From Mytilus edulis (lineage: Eukaryota; Mollusca; Bivalvia; Mytilida; Mytilidae), in the NCBI RefSeq assembly GCF_963676685.1, contig NC_092357.1, positions 18,837,607 through 18,901,606 on the forward strand: 64,000 bases of DNA, in the 5' to 3' direction. The translations under genes were made by a program, and so were the position numbers. Position 1 is the stretch's first letter; each line of letters opens with the position of its first letter. This document shows positions 54,001-58,822 of the stretch, in pieces. Below the pieces are notes generated by a model, which worked only from the letters and a program-made list of their open reading frames with translations, did not search any database and was not told where the DNA came from.

Positions 54001-55441
54001 CAGATAACAAACATATGTTATTACAGACTAAGGAAAAAACAGTAGACAACTCATGAAAGTGTCTGAAATAACATATGCATGTTATTTTTCTCTAATAACT
54101 TATTTAAGTTAGACCCTTGACTGTTACTTTAGGCCACAATTAAAAATATTTTGGTTTGTCCAAACCCTACCCAAAGGTTGAGACAGTGGGTAGGTAGGTA
54201 GGCATTATCTTTTTTTTTCTTCAAAAAGAGAAATTGAAGTATCAGGTGTTTATTAGTCTTCATGCCTATCTGATTAAAAAAAAACTTCTTTAAATCAGGA
54301 CAATAAAAGTAGGCAGCTTTTTTCTGAGTAGGTAGCGTTTGGGCAAACAAACCTATTCTTTTTTATGGCCTTAGACAGAACCTTTACTTACTTGGCGTAG
54401 CTTCTATTTTTGGTTTTGATTTACGTTTTCTTGAATGATGACGTTTTGGACGTCTTGGCCTACTTGGTAATCTCACACCAATATAACCAGGGTCCACCAA
54501 TCTGTGTTGTGCTGTTAAAAATAAAATTGTTAACTACATTGTAAAGTTATACAATACATTTATTTTTCTTTCCAAGCAATACAACTTATCGCTATTTGTC
54601 CGCCATTACTGGATATCACACAGGTTCCCCTAAAAAATTGACGTCATAAAACAAAATATCTGACGTCACAATGGAAAAGTGATTGTTGTATGTGTCAAAC
54701 GTTCAAGCGGCCGGTCAGCCGGGATTAGCGATAAGGTGTATGAATGATTTTCTAGTGACCAGATCAATATAAATCAGAATTCTGTAATTCTAACATCTCT
54801 TTTTGTTCTTTTAAAAAGTTGTTAGTGGTCATTTCTATTATATTTTAAATTTTTATCATGGCCTTTCATATTTTGTTGTAAATATTATACTTATATATGA
54901 AAATTGGTATTAGGTAAATTGCTTAGTGTAATTTTCAATATTACATGATGTGCTGTTAAAAATACTATGTATAGTATAGTTATATACACATTGTATACAC
55001 ATGATACAGTGGTTGTCGTCTGTTTATGTTGTTCATAAGTGTTTCTTGTTTTTATATAGATGAGAGTGTTGGTTTTCCAGTTTGAAATGTATAAATTATA
55101 GTAATTTTTGGTGCCCTTTATAGCTTGCTGTTTGGTGTGAGCCAAGGCTATAGTTGAAGACCGTACCTTGACCTATAATGGTTTACTTTTTATAAATTGT
55201 CACTTGGATGGAGAGTTGTCTCATTGGCACTCAAATACCACATCTTCCTATATCTATGTATCATAATAATAATTTTAAAATGAACTAAAACTTACATTCT
55301 TCTGCGTGAAAATCCTCATCTCCAAGATGCATACCATGATCTTTGATGACCCCAGTTTCTACTTGCACAGGTGGGTCAGCCATTGTGATCAGAGGTGCTG
55401 TTTGGACTTCAGTCCTACTATAGCCTCAGGAACTATAATAC
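14958..55441 (-). CDS. SLC4A7/8/10-like: SLC4 Na+-coupled bicarbonate transporter, whole gene (21 coding exons, spliced)
   Basis: Plasma-membrane transporter expected to move HCO3-/CO3(2-) together with Na+, for pH regulation and possibly shell or epithelial acid-base transport. Twenty-one exons with GT-AG borders join in consistent phase; the summed coding length is 3486 nt (1161 aa plus stop), close to vertebrate members at roughly 1030-1210 aa. Seen signatures include [16 protein letters not shown] (N-terminal domain), SDFKD and TFGGLLG (start of the membrane domain), [65 protein letters not shown] and [12 protein letters not shown]. Asp821 in FMDQQIT is the residue that separates Na+-coupled members from AE1-type exchangers (Glu there); this is family knowledge. 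Most linkers resemble NBCn1/NDCBE, while the TM3 region (ATDNYMG) resembles NBCe1, so this may be a pro-ortholog of the vertebrate Na+-coupled genes. Further non-coding 5' exons were not found. Exons are listed separately. Confidence 0.95.
15140..15370 (+). repeat. Partial copy of family E in the exon 20-21 intron
   Basis: Contains GGCCATGTTGGTTTGCAG and GTGGCCGAGTTTGGTTAAAT, shared with the tandem element at 25033-26230. It occupies most of the intron between exons 20 and 21. Confidence 0.6.
15503..15720 (-). CDS. SLC4 exon 20, cytosolic C-terminal tail
   Basis: Residues 1054-1125 plus two bases. Encodes [28 protein letters not shown] and [13 protein letters not shown]. The last resembles the INISDEMxKTxxW motif of vertebrate electroneutral members, so a GTAAAT at 15594-15589 inside the exon is not taken as the donor. 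The GTATGG donor at 15502 gives the two-base overhang that exon 21 needs. Read-through past it stays open to a TGA at 15421-15423, a possible alternative end. Confidence 0.88.
15822..16262 (+). repeat. Family B copy in the exon 19-20 intron
   Basis: AACATGGAGTATAATTGCCA then GCCTTGGCTCACAACG and TTCCTGACTTAGGACAAG. Collinear over about 440 bp with 58823-59270. It fills nearly the whole intron between exons 19 and 20. Confidence 0.8.
16307..16633 (-). CDS. SLC4 exon 19, last helices and start of acidic tail
   Basis: Residues 945-1053. Encodes [57 protein letters not shown] and [20 protein letters not shown], then an acidic run with six consecutive Asp. The [11 protein letters not shown] segment matches the end of the membrane domain in NBCn1/NDCBE. 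Borders are CTTTCAG and GTAAGG. Confidence 0.96.
17071..17139 (-). CDS. SLC4 exon 18 ([20 protein letters not shown])
   Basis: Residues 922-944. A 69-bp exon encoding the highly conserved [20 protein letters not shown] membrane segment, phase 0. Borders are TTTTGTAG and GTAATA. Confidence 0.96.
17560..17632 (-). CDS. SLC4 exon 17 ([20 protein letters not shown])
   Basis: Residues about 897-921. Encodes [20 protein letters not shown] and PILT, the REQRVTG...GLSVFM helix of the family. Borders are TTTTATAG and GTAATC. Phase needs the AG overhang from exon 16, which its authentic donor supplies. Confidence 0.95.
17712..17840. mobile_element. Short MITE-like palindromic element (CGTTCACAC ends)
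   Basis: CGTTCACACGG near 17716 faces ACGTGTGAAC near 17825, and the interior has several AATTCGAATT-type palindromes. Located in the exon 16-17 intron, between exon 17 and the minisatellite. Confidence 0.5.
18055..18889 (-). repeat. 43-bp minisatellite made of an exon-intron junction (19 donors)
   Basis: Nineteen CTCACC sites occur at exact 43-bp steps from 18087 to 18861. On the gene strand each unit is 25 bases like the end of exon 16 (AAAAACCAACATTCC then TTGGTGTGAG) followed by 18 bases of intron (GTGAGTAAATACT...). The last site, at 18861, is the authentic exon 16 donor. The units at the far end keep ACATTCC like the exon; most middle units read TGTAGTCC. Units alternate GTGTAAG/GTGTGAG, both Gly-Val-Arg in frame. 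Reading on past the true donor gives TGA at once. Confidence 0.95.
18865..19043 (-). CDS. SLC4 exon 16 (GNGYHLD...[10 protein letters not shown]); donor is part of a minisatellite
   Basis: Residues 838-897. Encodes [40 protein letters not shown] and [20 protein letters not shown], completing the Arg with exon 17. The acceptor is GTTTTTCAG and the donor GTGAGT at 18864. The last 25 exonic and first 18 intronic bases are repeated 18 more times downstream in the gene (18055-18864), so 19 near-identical donors follow one another. Confidence 0.95.
19138..19339. mobile_element. Family D foldback (GGGATTTCGGGAT), copy 1
   Basis: Starts GAGGGGGGATAGGACC and ends GACCCCTCCTATCCCCCC, an inverted pair of about 14 bp. 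The interior repeats TTTTTAAGCTCGGGATTTCG-type units. Similar copies at 44805-45005 (201 bp) and 59836-60062. Confidence 0.75.
21061..21412 (+). repeat. Possible non-LTR retrotransposon 3' end
   Basis: An AT-rich stretch ending GCCTGACAAGGGCCCATGAT, TGGAAAAATAAAATAATG, then TGTCTAA three times. A short 3' tandem repeat after an AATAAAA-like signal is typical of LINE-type 3' ends. Assignment is an inference. Confidence 0.4.
21681..21880. mobile_element. 200-bp hAT-like MITE nested in the TCGCCCCAC element
   Basis: Perfect 17-bp inverted ends CAGGGTTCTCGCTAAGG / CCTTAGCGAGAACCCTG. CAGGG ends are typical of hAT elements. The interior repeats GAGTCC-GGACTC palindromes. It interrupts GTAATATTAAA of the host element. 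A clear 8-bp target duplication was not seen. Confidence 0.75.
22375..22690 (+). repeat. Family A copy (GAGAATGGAAATGGGGAA)
   Basis: AAATTGAGAATGGAAATGGG, GACAACAACCCGACCA, AGGTCACCAACAGGTCTTC, CCCGCACCCGGAGGCGTCC and CTCCTGACTTGGGACAGG in order. Other copies: 33246-33513, 45181-45308, 61127-61275; parts at 1918-1975 and 32835-32900. No coding capacity. Confidence 0.8.
25033..26230. repeat. Family E element: two 497-bp tandem units
   Basis: GTTAAAAATTGACTATAAAG recurs at 25220 and 25717. Both units carry CTATCTATAATAATATTCAA, GGCAGCAACCCAACAA and TTTTAGCCATGGTGGCC-like blocks in order. The element opens CTCTCAGAAGCC...GCTCACC and closes GGTGAGC, a short inverted pair. It lies in the exon 15-16 intron. 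Confidence 0.75.
26631..26795 (-). CDS. SLC4 exon 15, ion-site helix ([14 protein letters not shown])
   Basis: Residues 783-837, phase 0. Encodes [15 protein letters not shown], a hydrophobic stretch, and [20 protein letters not shown]. Asp821 lies at the position of AE1 Glu681 and is the residue associated with Na+/carbonate coupling in Na+-coupled members. Borders are AATTCCAG and GTGAGT. Confidence 0.96.
26869..27079. mobile_element. MITE, ACTGTGGATT family, copy 1
   Basis: Opens ACTGTGGATTAATTATTTTT and closes ATGAATCCACAGT. Collinear with 53714-53923, which has ACTGTGGATTCATTATTATT and AATTAATTCACAGT ends. End fragments occur at 50850-50875 and 63105-63122. Confidence 0.75.
27356..28010. 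mobile_element. Foldback-like element with TCCCATGAAAT inner palindromes
   Basis: The left end has TGTCCCATGAAATTGTGTCC and TTCACAGTTCATCTGTGAAA; the right end has ACCAAATTTCATAGGTC, TGAAATTTGGTCCATGGGA and CATTTCATTGGGGAC. The right end reversed resembles the left end. It ends about 110 bp before the exon 14 donor, in the exon 14-15 intron. Confidence 0.55.
28121..28234 (-). CDS. SLC4 exon 14, membrane segment ([10 protein letters not shown]...VPTPKLEVP)
   Basis: Residues 745-782, phase 0. Encodes [20 protein letters not shown], then [18 protein letters not shown], matching the SDFAVFLTI...GVPSPKLQVPSVFK block of vertebrate members. Borders are TTTTTAG and GTAAGT. Confidence 0.95.
28552..28706 (+). 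repeat. Family C copy 2
   Basis: GTGGCGGATCCAGAACTTTT to CCCTGGATCCGCC, with G runs and CCCTATATAATCAACCAAAT, as in the copy at 12436. Confidence 0.8.
29060..29870. repeat. Two-unit higher-order tandem repeat followed by a GACG microsatellite
   Basis: Four units of about 163 bp begin near 29074, 29242, 29400 and 29568. Units 1 and 3 share GTGTAAAAATATGCAAGTG and units 2 and 4 share GTGTAAAATCATACAAGTG, and both pairs are 326 bp apart, so the real repeat is a dimer. All carry TTTCAGAAATCCTTGTATTG. From 29731 to 29852 follows a (GACG/GACT)n tract. The open reading frames here are only products of the repeat. Confidence 0.8.
30974..31118 (-). repeat. Family C copy, inverted, 25 bp from the exon 13 donor
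   Basis: CAGAGGCAGATTTAGAGGTG on the left and AAAATTGCTGGATCCGCC on the right, reverse-oriented relative to 12436. It ends 25 bp from the end of exon 13. Confidence 0.75.
31144..31720 (-). CDS. SLC4 exon 13, helices 4-6 with large extracellular loop
   Basis: The largest coding exon, residues about 552-744. It encodes [40 protein letters not shown] and a long extracellular loop, then a further helix ending [10 protein letters not shown]. The loop carries five N-glycosylation sequons (Asn639, 647, 652, 675, 680) and four cysteines (633, 635, 693, 705), the pattern typical of Na+-coupled SLC4 loop 3. The usual VATDAS signature reads VAFDLS (Asp580 kept, Thr to Phe at 579). The KKMIK-type stilbene-inhibitor site reads KKLFA, so its last Lys is missing. 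Confidence 0.96.
31789..31994. mobile_element. 206-bp MITE with perfect 23-bp inverted ends and TA target duplication
   Basis: The ends are CTGTAAATTCAGAAATTATT(GTG) and its exact reverse complement at 31972-31994, both flanked by TA. Size, TA and ends fit a Tc1/mariner-type MITE. It lies in the exon 12-13 intron, 68 bp before the exon 13 acceptor. Confidence 0.88.
32617..32750 (-). CDS. SLC4 exon 12, membrane helix 3 region ([12 protein letters not shown])
   Basis: Residues 508-551. Encodes [20 protein letters not shown] then [20 protein letters not shown]. The G-Q-P-L-x-I-L-x-S-T-G-P motif forms part of the SLC4 substrate pathway in known structures. Borders are TTTTTAG and GTAAGA. Confidence 0.95.
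33246..33513 (+). repeat. Family A copy 2
   Basis: TAAAATTGAGAATGGAAATA through GGTCTTCAATGTAGCGAGAA to CTGACTTGGGACAGGTGC, collinear with 22375-22690. In the exon 11-12 intron. Confidence 0.8.
33595..33910 (+). repeat. Dispersed repeat with GACAGACAGAC tail
   Basis: CTAGACATCATTGAGATGGT, GACCTTGACCTTTGACCTAG and AGACAGACAGACAAACGG, ending GGGCACCCTCTAGGGCGGG. The (GACA) run and GGGC end resemble other non-autonomous repeats here. No coding capacity. Confidence 0.5.
34158..34332 (-). CDS. SLC4 exon 11, membrane helices 1-2 region
   Basis: Residues about 449-507. Encodes [40 protein letters not shown] and [18 protein letters not shown]. These are the SDF(K/R)DAL and TFGGLLG signatures of the first SLC4 helices. 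Borders are TTTACAG and GTAAAT. Confidence 0.96.
34642..35892 (-). mobile_element. Decayed hAT-like element with TTF/BED-type zinc-finger coding remains
   Basis: Inverted ends of 14 bp, CAGGGGTTAAAAAA / TTTTTTAACCCCTG, with subterminal CTAGCCC motifs on the left and inverted copies on the right. On the minus strand, 35663-35271 is open and ends in a Ser/Lys-rich stretch ([20 protein letters not shown]) that follows [11 protein letters not shown]. Past its stop, in another frame, [18 protein letters not shown], then [12 protein letters not shown] resemble the W...FPW...MxCxxC zinc-finger start of hAT-type transposases. Stops and frameshifts show decay; the catalytic domain is absent. In the exon 10-11 intron. 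Confidence 0.6.
36323..36429 (-). CDS. SLC4 exon 10, linker to first membrane helix
   Basis: Residues 414-449. A hydrophilic, acidic linker ([16 protein letters not shown]) leading to the RTGRLFGG motif just before the membrane domain, completed in exon 11. Borders are TATTTCAG and GTAAAT. Confidence 0.93.
37046..37192 (-). CDS. SLC4 exon 9, cytosolic domain ([19 protein letters not shown])
   Basis: Residues 365-413. Encodes [36 protein letters not shown] and [12 protein letters not shown]. The [11 protein letters not shown] block is typical of Na+-coupled members. Borders are TATTTAG and GTTTGT. Confidence 0.96.
37990..38235 (-). CDS. SLC4 exon 8, cytosolic domain ([18 protein letters not shown])
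   Basis: Residues 283-364, phase 0 on both sides. Encodes [38 protein letters not shown] and [13 protein letters not shown], ending in [11 protein letters not shown]. All are conserved blocks of the SLC4 N-terminal domain core. The donor is GTAAAA. Confidence 0.96.
38236..42991. other. Intron 7, mostly AT-rich, no recognised element
   Basis: About 4.8 kb between exons 7 and 8. No coding motif, inverted-repeat element or member of the repeat families was recognised. Open frames at 40915-41232 and 41335-41625 show no family signature and are taken as chance. Confidence 0.5.
42992..43101 (-). CDS. SLC4 exon 7, variable linker exon
   Basis: Residues about 246-282. Encodes [20 protein letters not shown] and [14 protein letters not shown] between the linker and the [10 protein letters not shown] block. 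The acceptor is ATTTTAG and the donor GTAAGT. Sequence in this linker is not conserved in the family, so support is from phase, splice sites and position. Two further partial tandem copies, each with the acceptor side but no donor, lie directly upstream in the gene (43171-43404). Confidence 0.87.
43026..43404 (-). repeat. Three tandem 145-bp copies of exon 7 and its acceptor, with poly-C spacers
   Basis: Starts of the repeated TTGACTTGAAATC are at 43026, 43171 and 43316, a period of exactly 145 bp; the third copy is cut at about 43404. On the gene strand each copy has the acceptor (start positions 43101, 43246, 43391) and most of exon 7, but copies 2 and 3 run into a G tract (C runs on the plus strand at 43154-43169 and 43299-43315) instead of a donor. 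The acceptor in copy 3 has changed from TTAG to TAAG. Confidence 0.92.
43795..44240. repeat. Family F tandem repeat (two about 167-bp units)
   Basis: TTCAGTGGACC(G/A)TGAAATTG recurs about 167 bp apart, each time followed by ATGTGTACTAAGTTTCAAGT and ACTACCTTGACCAAAAACTT, ending in GACGGACGAACGG. Fragments occur at 33090-33160 and 19560-19660. In the exon 6-7 intron. Confidence 0.75.
44805..45005. mobile_element. Family D foldback, copy 2
   Basis: GAGGGGGGATAGGAACTTTA to CCCCTCCTATCCTCCCTC, 201 bp, with internal TTTTTAAGCCCGGGA units; collinear with 19138-19339. Confidence 0.78.
45181..45308 (+). repeat. Family A copy 3, truncated
   Basis: GAAATTGAGAATGGAAATGG to CGCACCCAGAGGCGTACC; stops early compared with 22375-22690. 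Confidence 0.78.
46177..46220 (+). ncRNA. Hammerhead-like ribozyme relic 4, CUGAUGA core kept
   Basis: GTGTCA CTGATGA ATC-TTTTGAA-GAC A GAAA GCATGTC TGCTGA. CUGAUGA, GAAA and a GTC in the cleavage position are all present, but one base is inserted before GAAA, stem II has an A-C mismatch, and stem I and III pairing is poor. Activity is doubtful. A family B fragment (46262-46385) follows closely. Confidence 0.5.
47253..47443. mobile_element. 191-bp MITE (TTTGGTAAGCTTGCTTGC ends)
   Basis: The left 23 bp (47253-47275) and right 23 bp (47421-47443) are inverted copies with three mismatches. An inner pair ACCCTCCTTT / AAGGAGGGTA adds to the palindrome. In the exon 6-7 intron, about 160 bp from exon 6. 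Confidence 0.75.
47600..47803 (-). CDS. SLC4 exon 6, cytosolic domain and variable linker
   Basis: Residues about 178-245. Encodes [20 protein letters not shown], a basic stretch ([11 protein letters not shown]), and [19 protein letters not shown], which corresponds to the SFADIGK segment of vertebrate electroneutral members. The donor is GTTTGT. Phase (2 bases + 67 codons + 1 base) fits exons 5 and 7. Confidence 0.92.
47890..48110. repeat. GCGGGAT-type dispersed repeat
   Basis: Repeats the units GTAAGCGGGATACGGGAATC and AGTAAGCGGGATCCGGGAT after TAAGCGTGATGTGGGATTGC. No coding capacity; resembles family D in style but not in its ends. Confidence 0.45.
49394..49652. mobile_element. MITE, AAGGCCTAA...GTTTGTTTCCC family, copy 1
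   Basis: AAGGCCTAAATTAATATATA then GTTTGTTTCCCAAATCC at the left; GGATTGGGGAAACAAAC and TATTTTAGGCCTAA at the right, inverted over about 35 bp. The 54129-54373 element is related. In the exon 5-6 intron. Confidence 0.7.
50254..50414 (-). CDS. SLC4 exon 5, cytosolic domain ([18 protein letters not shown])
   Basis: Residues about 124-177. Encodes [20 protein letters not shown] then [20 protein letters not shown], a strongly conserved block of the SLC4 N-terminal domain. The acceptor is TTTTTTGTAG and the donor GTTGGT, a weaker but consistent 5' splice site. Confidence 0.93.
50909..51038 (-). CDS. SLC4 exon 4, start of conserved cytosolic domain
   Basis: Residues about 81-124. It starts after AATTTCAG and ends at GTAAAG. 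It encodes [12 protein letters not shown], an acidic run, then [20 protein letters not shown], the equivalent of the HDLFTELDE...W region that opens the conserved SLC4 cytoplasmic domain. Confidence 0.92.
52527..52559 (-). CDS. SLC4 exon 3, 33-bp micro-exon
   Basis: A 33-bp exon encoding residues [10 protein letters not shown] and split codons on both sides. It is bounded by ATTTTAG and GTAAGT and is required by phase between exons 2 and 4 (1 base + 33 + 2 bases). Because 33 is a multiple of three it could be skipped without a frame change. A 20-bp stretch including its acceptor is duplicated 33 bp upstream (52588-52607). Confidence 0.8.
52555..52607 (-). repeat. 33-bp duplication of the exon 3 acceptor
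   Basis: The 20-mer TACCGCTAAAATATTGGTCA occurs at 52555 and again at 52588, an offset of 33 bp, which equals the exon length. It carries the TTTTAG acceptor on the gene strand. Using the upstream acceptor would add 33 bases containing an in-frame TAA. Confidence 0.85.
53714..53923. mobile_element. MITE, ACTGTGGATT family, copy 2
   Basis: ACTGTGGATTCATTATTATT, then GATACCAATTTTCGTGGG, faces AATTGATACCCACGAAAATA and AATTAATTCACAGT at the other end; inverted over about 40 bp with mismatches. In the exon 2-3 intron. Confidence 0.78.
54129..54373. mobile_element. MITE, TTAGGCC family, copy 2, beside the exon 2 donor
   Basis: The left TTAGGCCACAATTAAAAATA, with GGTTTGTCCAAACCCTACC, faces the right GTAGCGTTTGGGCAAACAAACC and TTTTTATGGCCTTA. 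The right end is 18 bp from the exon 2 end. Confidence 0.7.
54392..54511 (-). CDS. SLC4 exon 2, basic His/Arg/Lys-rich N-terminal segment
   Basis: Residues 30-69. It starts after TTTTTAACAG and ends at GTAAGT. It encodes [14 protein letters not shown] followed by a very basic run ([16 protein letters not shown]), matching the His/Arg-rich segment found at this place in vertebrate NBCn1/NDCBE proteins. A MITE (54129-54373) sits only 18 bp downstream of the donor inside the intron. Confidence 0.9.
54639..54668. promoter_or_regulatory. Two perfect CRE-type palindromes (TGACGTCA), 22 bp apart
   Basis: TGACGTCA at 54639-54646 and again at 54661-54668, in intron 1 of the transporter. They are binding sites for CREB/ATF factors in animals, but the surrounding sequence may be a repeat (ACTTATCGCTAT near 54586 and TTAGCGATAAGGT near 54725 are inverted), so a regulatory role is only a possibility. 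Confidence 0.4.
55125..55250 (-). repeat. Family B fragment, inverted, beside exon 1
   Basis: TAGCTTGCTGTTTGGTGTGA, GCCAAGGCTATAGTTGAAGA and GTCTCATTGGCACTCAAATA, the reverse of family B. Ends about 45 bp before the exon 1 donor. Confidence 0.75.
55296..55441 (-). CDS. SLC4 exon 1 (first coding exon), 5'UTR part plus start codon
   Basis: The coding part is 55383 down to 55296 (residues 1-29 plus one base). The ATG at 55383-55381 has A at -3 and G at +4, a strong initiation context, and an in-frame TGA lies 15 codons upstream inside the same exon, which fixes the start. The exon begins after a TTTGCAG acceptor at 55443-55442, so at least one non-coding exon must lie further upstream (beyond 55443). 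It ends at a GTAAGT donor. It encodes an acidic cytosolic N-terminus ([11 protein letters not shown]...). Confidence 0.85.
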
Positions 55442-57447
55442 CTGCAAAGATACATGAAAAAGAATGTTTCTTTACTGATTATGACTCATCAAGATGATCA
55501 AATGTTTACGTGTATGATAAGCAACAGGACTGGATCTGATTATCCTTTCAGGAGCAATTGAAAACAAAACCCATTGCTTACAGAAATAGTATTTGGATTC
55601 CAGAGGGGACACATTATTTTCACAGGAATTCAGGATTTAGCAATCATTTTCTCAAGAATTCCTAATAGATATACATGTAAGAAGATGTGGTATGAGTGCA
55701 AATGAGACAAAGTTTGCTCAGTCTTAGTTTACTAAGAAGTGTTTTGTAGAAAGATGTAATTCATCATTTTCTTTAGAGCAATGGTATTTTAAGTAATTCT
55801 AATAACTTATGATTTTTATTGTCCACCATGATATCTAATCTGACTAATTCTTACATACATGTATCTTTAAAAGTAATAAGTTATTTTACATTCAGTAGAG
55901 ATTACATGAAGTACACACAAAAAACTAACCAAGAACATGTTCCAAGGGGACAACCAAAGAAACCAAAAGACAGATATTTCCTGGTCACCATGGTCTTTAA
56001 GTTAAAGATAAACACTCAGACATCACAAAACACTAACATGACAGAGATTGAACAACATGAAAAATCAGGGATGATATACATTGTAGATCTAAGCCTGGTA
56101 CATTTTCTAATTTGGGGAGGATCTGAACCACATGTAACTAATGATGTACAGGAGCGGATCCAGCCATTTTAAAAAGGGGGGGTTCCTAACCCAGGACAAA
56201 GGGGTGTGCCAATTACATGTCCCCATTCACCTGCATTGATCGTCCAAAAAAAAAGGGGGGTTCCAACCCCGCCTCTGGATCCGCGCCTGATGTAAAAGTC
56301 AACAGTAGTAGTATATTTTGCAATAAAAGATATTAAAGCAACAAAGCACATGTAACTTAAACTTCCTCTAAAGTTTTAAAATTTCAACTTTCAAGCAAAA
56401 AAACGTAGAAATCTATACAGAATAATATATATATATACATACATGTCCGTGTAACTTTAGCAGTGATTCATCCAAGTATTATGAGTGAAATTTGGATCAA
56501 TATATTCACAATTTGTTCTGAACAACAGATTTATAATGATGTAACAAAATATATTAAAGTACTTGTATAACGTTTAATAAATCAGAGTATGACATTAACT
56601 GTTTTAATAACTTCGGGCAATTGACCATGATATATCACTTGTCCGAAATAATCACATTTTAAATACATTATTTTTATTAATGTAATTAATTACAATACAA
56701 TTACATGAATTAGATTTTGATTGCCTTTGTCAAAAAAAAATTGTGTACATATACATGTATGTATGAAGTTTTAGATGTACATGTACATGTATGTAAGGTA
56801 AATATTTTTTACAAAACATTTTTAAATAATTTTACTTAAGTTTTATTCATCATGTTGAAAATACTCTAAAATCATAGTTTTTCGTTTTTAAAATACAGTA
56901 TTTCAAGGTATCGTTGGATTTTTAAGAACATGTATATATATTTTGTGCAATGTGTCTCATAAGCCAAATGATATGGCTGGGTATTGATTGTTCTATGTAT
57001 GTTTTAATATTGTTGTATGATATGTATGTCAATCAATATGTGACACAATAATAAAATAGATTATTATTTATTTATTTATTATGTAAGACATGTTAGATGA
57101 AACATTGTGAAAATGACAACACCCTGGAAACTTTTTTTTATACTTTTTTCAACAGTGGAAACATTTGCATACATGTATGTTGTTTTAAGACGTTTTAAGT
57201 TTTCAGATTAACAAATTTCCATAAAACACTTATGAATGTGACTCGATTTTAAATATAAATTAAACTGAGTCACATATTAAAGTGAATATACTAGTGTGAT
57301 AGATAAATTTGTAATAAAAAAAGGTCAATGTAAATATGCCATGCATGACATTTCTATCATTTATTGTTTATTCATATGTGCTGTACATATGTTGGAAATT
57401 TTGTTTTATCATTTTAAAATTTTAAAGTTAAGGGAAAACTCCATGTA
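55442..57447. other. 5' flank of the transporter gene, proximal part
   Basis: The non-coding first exon and promoter of the transporter should lie in this stretch or beyond, but I cannot point to them. It holds a family B end fragment (55680-55712), a family C copy (56150-56290), and otherwise AT-rich sequence. Confidence 0.4.
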
Positions 57448-57449
57448 TA

Positions 57450-58635
57450 CACCTGGAAAAAAGTATTGCAACACCAAATTCAAATTCAAATTAAAAAAAT
57501 ACTTTTTATTTTTTTATTAAATGATTTTTTGAAATAGAACTAGTTAAACATTATTTAAATATCACCTGAGTTTAATCAATAAATATCGACTCTTTCAGTT
57601 CTTATCTGCACATGCAGCTACTGTACTCGTAAACACTAAAACAGATGTTTTAATCCTCATTGTTTTCAACACTTAAAATAACCAAGTTTATAAATTTATG
57701 TTATTTACACCTTGTAATTGGTCATCCACAACTCATAACTGCAGCAAGATGGCAGATATCCAGCATGAGGGAAGCAGGTATGCCGCTGTGATAATTGCAC
57801 GTATTGTTGGTCATCTCCATTCCACTATAAGTCGTTTTGAGAATAAAATCCAGGCAAGAAACGATGTTAAAGACCTTCCGAGGTCAAGAAGATCCCCTAT
57901 AACATCTGCTAGGGAAAATTAAGCATAATGAAGGTTGGTCAGAAGGAAACCCATTGCAAAAAATACAATCCTAAAAAGTGAATAATGACCATACAGGAGC
58001 TTTTAAGCAAGAACTGTTCAAGATCGGCTCATCGCTACTGGTTATCGTGCGATAATACCATTTCGGGGACCTTTGCCTACGAACAGACACACAGATGCCC
58101 GTATCCAATATTGTGCAGAGCTCGCCAAAGTTGGAAATTAACGTTGTGGAGGAAGATCCATTGTTCCAATGGAATTCGGTTTATCTTCCTTGGCCCTTTC
58201 GTAGCCCGATTTTGAACCATATCGAGCATATATGGGACACTGATGGGCGTAAAGTGCACGAAAGGACACCCCAGTTCAAACAGGTCATGAAATAAACAAT
58301 ACCTTGTGTCAAGAATGGTTGCTGCTAGCTTAGCAACAAATGAGTCGACTTATGGCAGGAATCAGAAGACATTAAGATGCGGTTATCTGTTTGAATGGAA
58401 GCTGCGCACAAAGTACTAATTATTTGGTGTATATCGACCAACCATGATGTGAACAATCATCTAAAGATTAATTTTGAAATGTCTGACATTGTGTAAAGTT
58501 CGACTACAGTAAAACTTGTAAAATGCATTTTTTTGTACAAAAAACACTTCATTTTGTTATAAAAATTTTTAAAAATAAGAGACTGATTTTTCAATTTTTA
58601 AAAAATCAAGGTGTTGCAATACTTTTTTTCATGTG
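57450..58635 (+). mobile_element. Tc1-like transposon, 1186 bp, internally deleted
   Basis: 26-bp inverted ends (CACCTGGAAAAAAGTATTGC... and, reversed, CACATGAAAAAAAGTATTGC...) with two mismatches, each flanked by TA. On the plus strand, remains of the transposase: an N-terminal helix-turn-helix (STISRFENKIQARNDVKD, LPRSRRSPITSAREN), then VQDRLIATGYRAIIPFRGP, TNRHTDARIQYCAELAK, and finally WPFRSPILNHIEHIWD. The stretch with the first two catalytic Asp residues is missing, and SPDLNPIEH reads SPILNHIEH, so the last catalytic Asp is also lost. A non-autonomous relic in the 5' flank of the transporter. Confidence 0.88.
57698..58310 (+). pseudogene. Tc1-like transposase remains
   Basis: Coding remains inside the 57450-58635 element. 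The first open part ends at a stop near 57920 (after ITSAREN), the VQDRL part continues in a different frame from about 58013 to 58135, and the WPFRSPILNHIEHIWD part follows at about 58188-58240. Three pieces in order but with stops, frameshifts and a deletion of the catalytic core. Confidence 0.8.
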
Positions 58636-58822
58636 TATATATTTGGAGGTGCTCTTAATTAAAGGAGGCTTATACCAAGAAGAAGTCACCATATTCATGA
58701 TACTGGCAGCATTGTTACTTAATGTGCTTGCAATATTATCATGAGTTTCATCTCATGCTACTATCTCTTTATATTCTTGTATAACTAATGTTTTCAACTG
58801 TAAGTTAAACTTTTAATAGATA

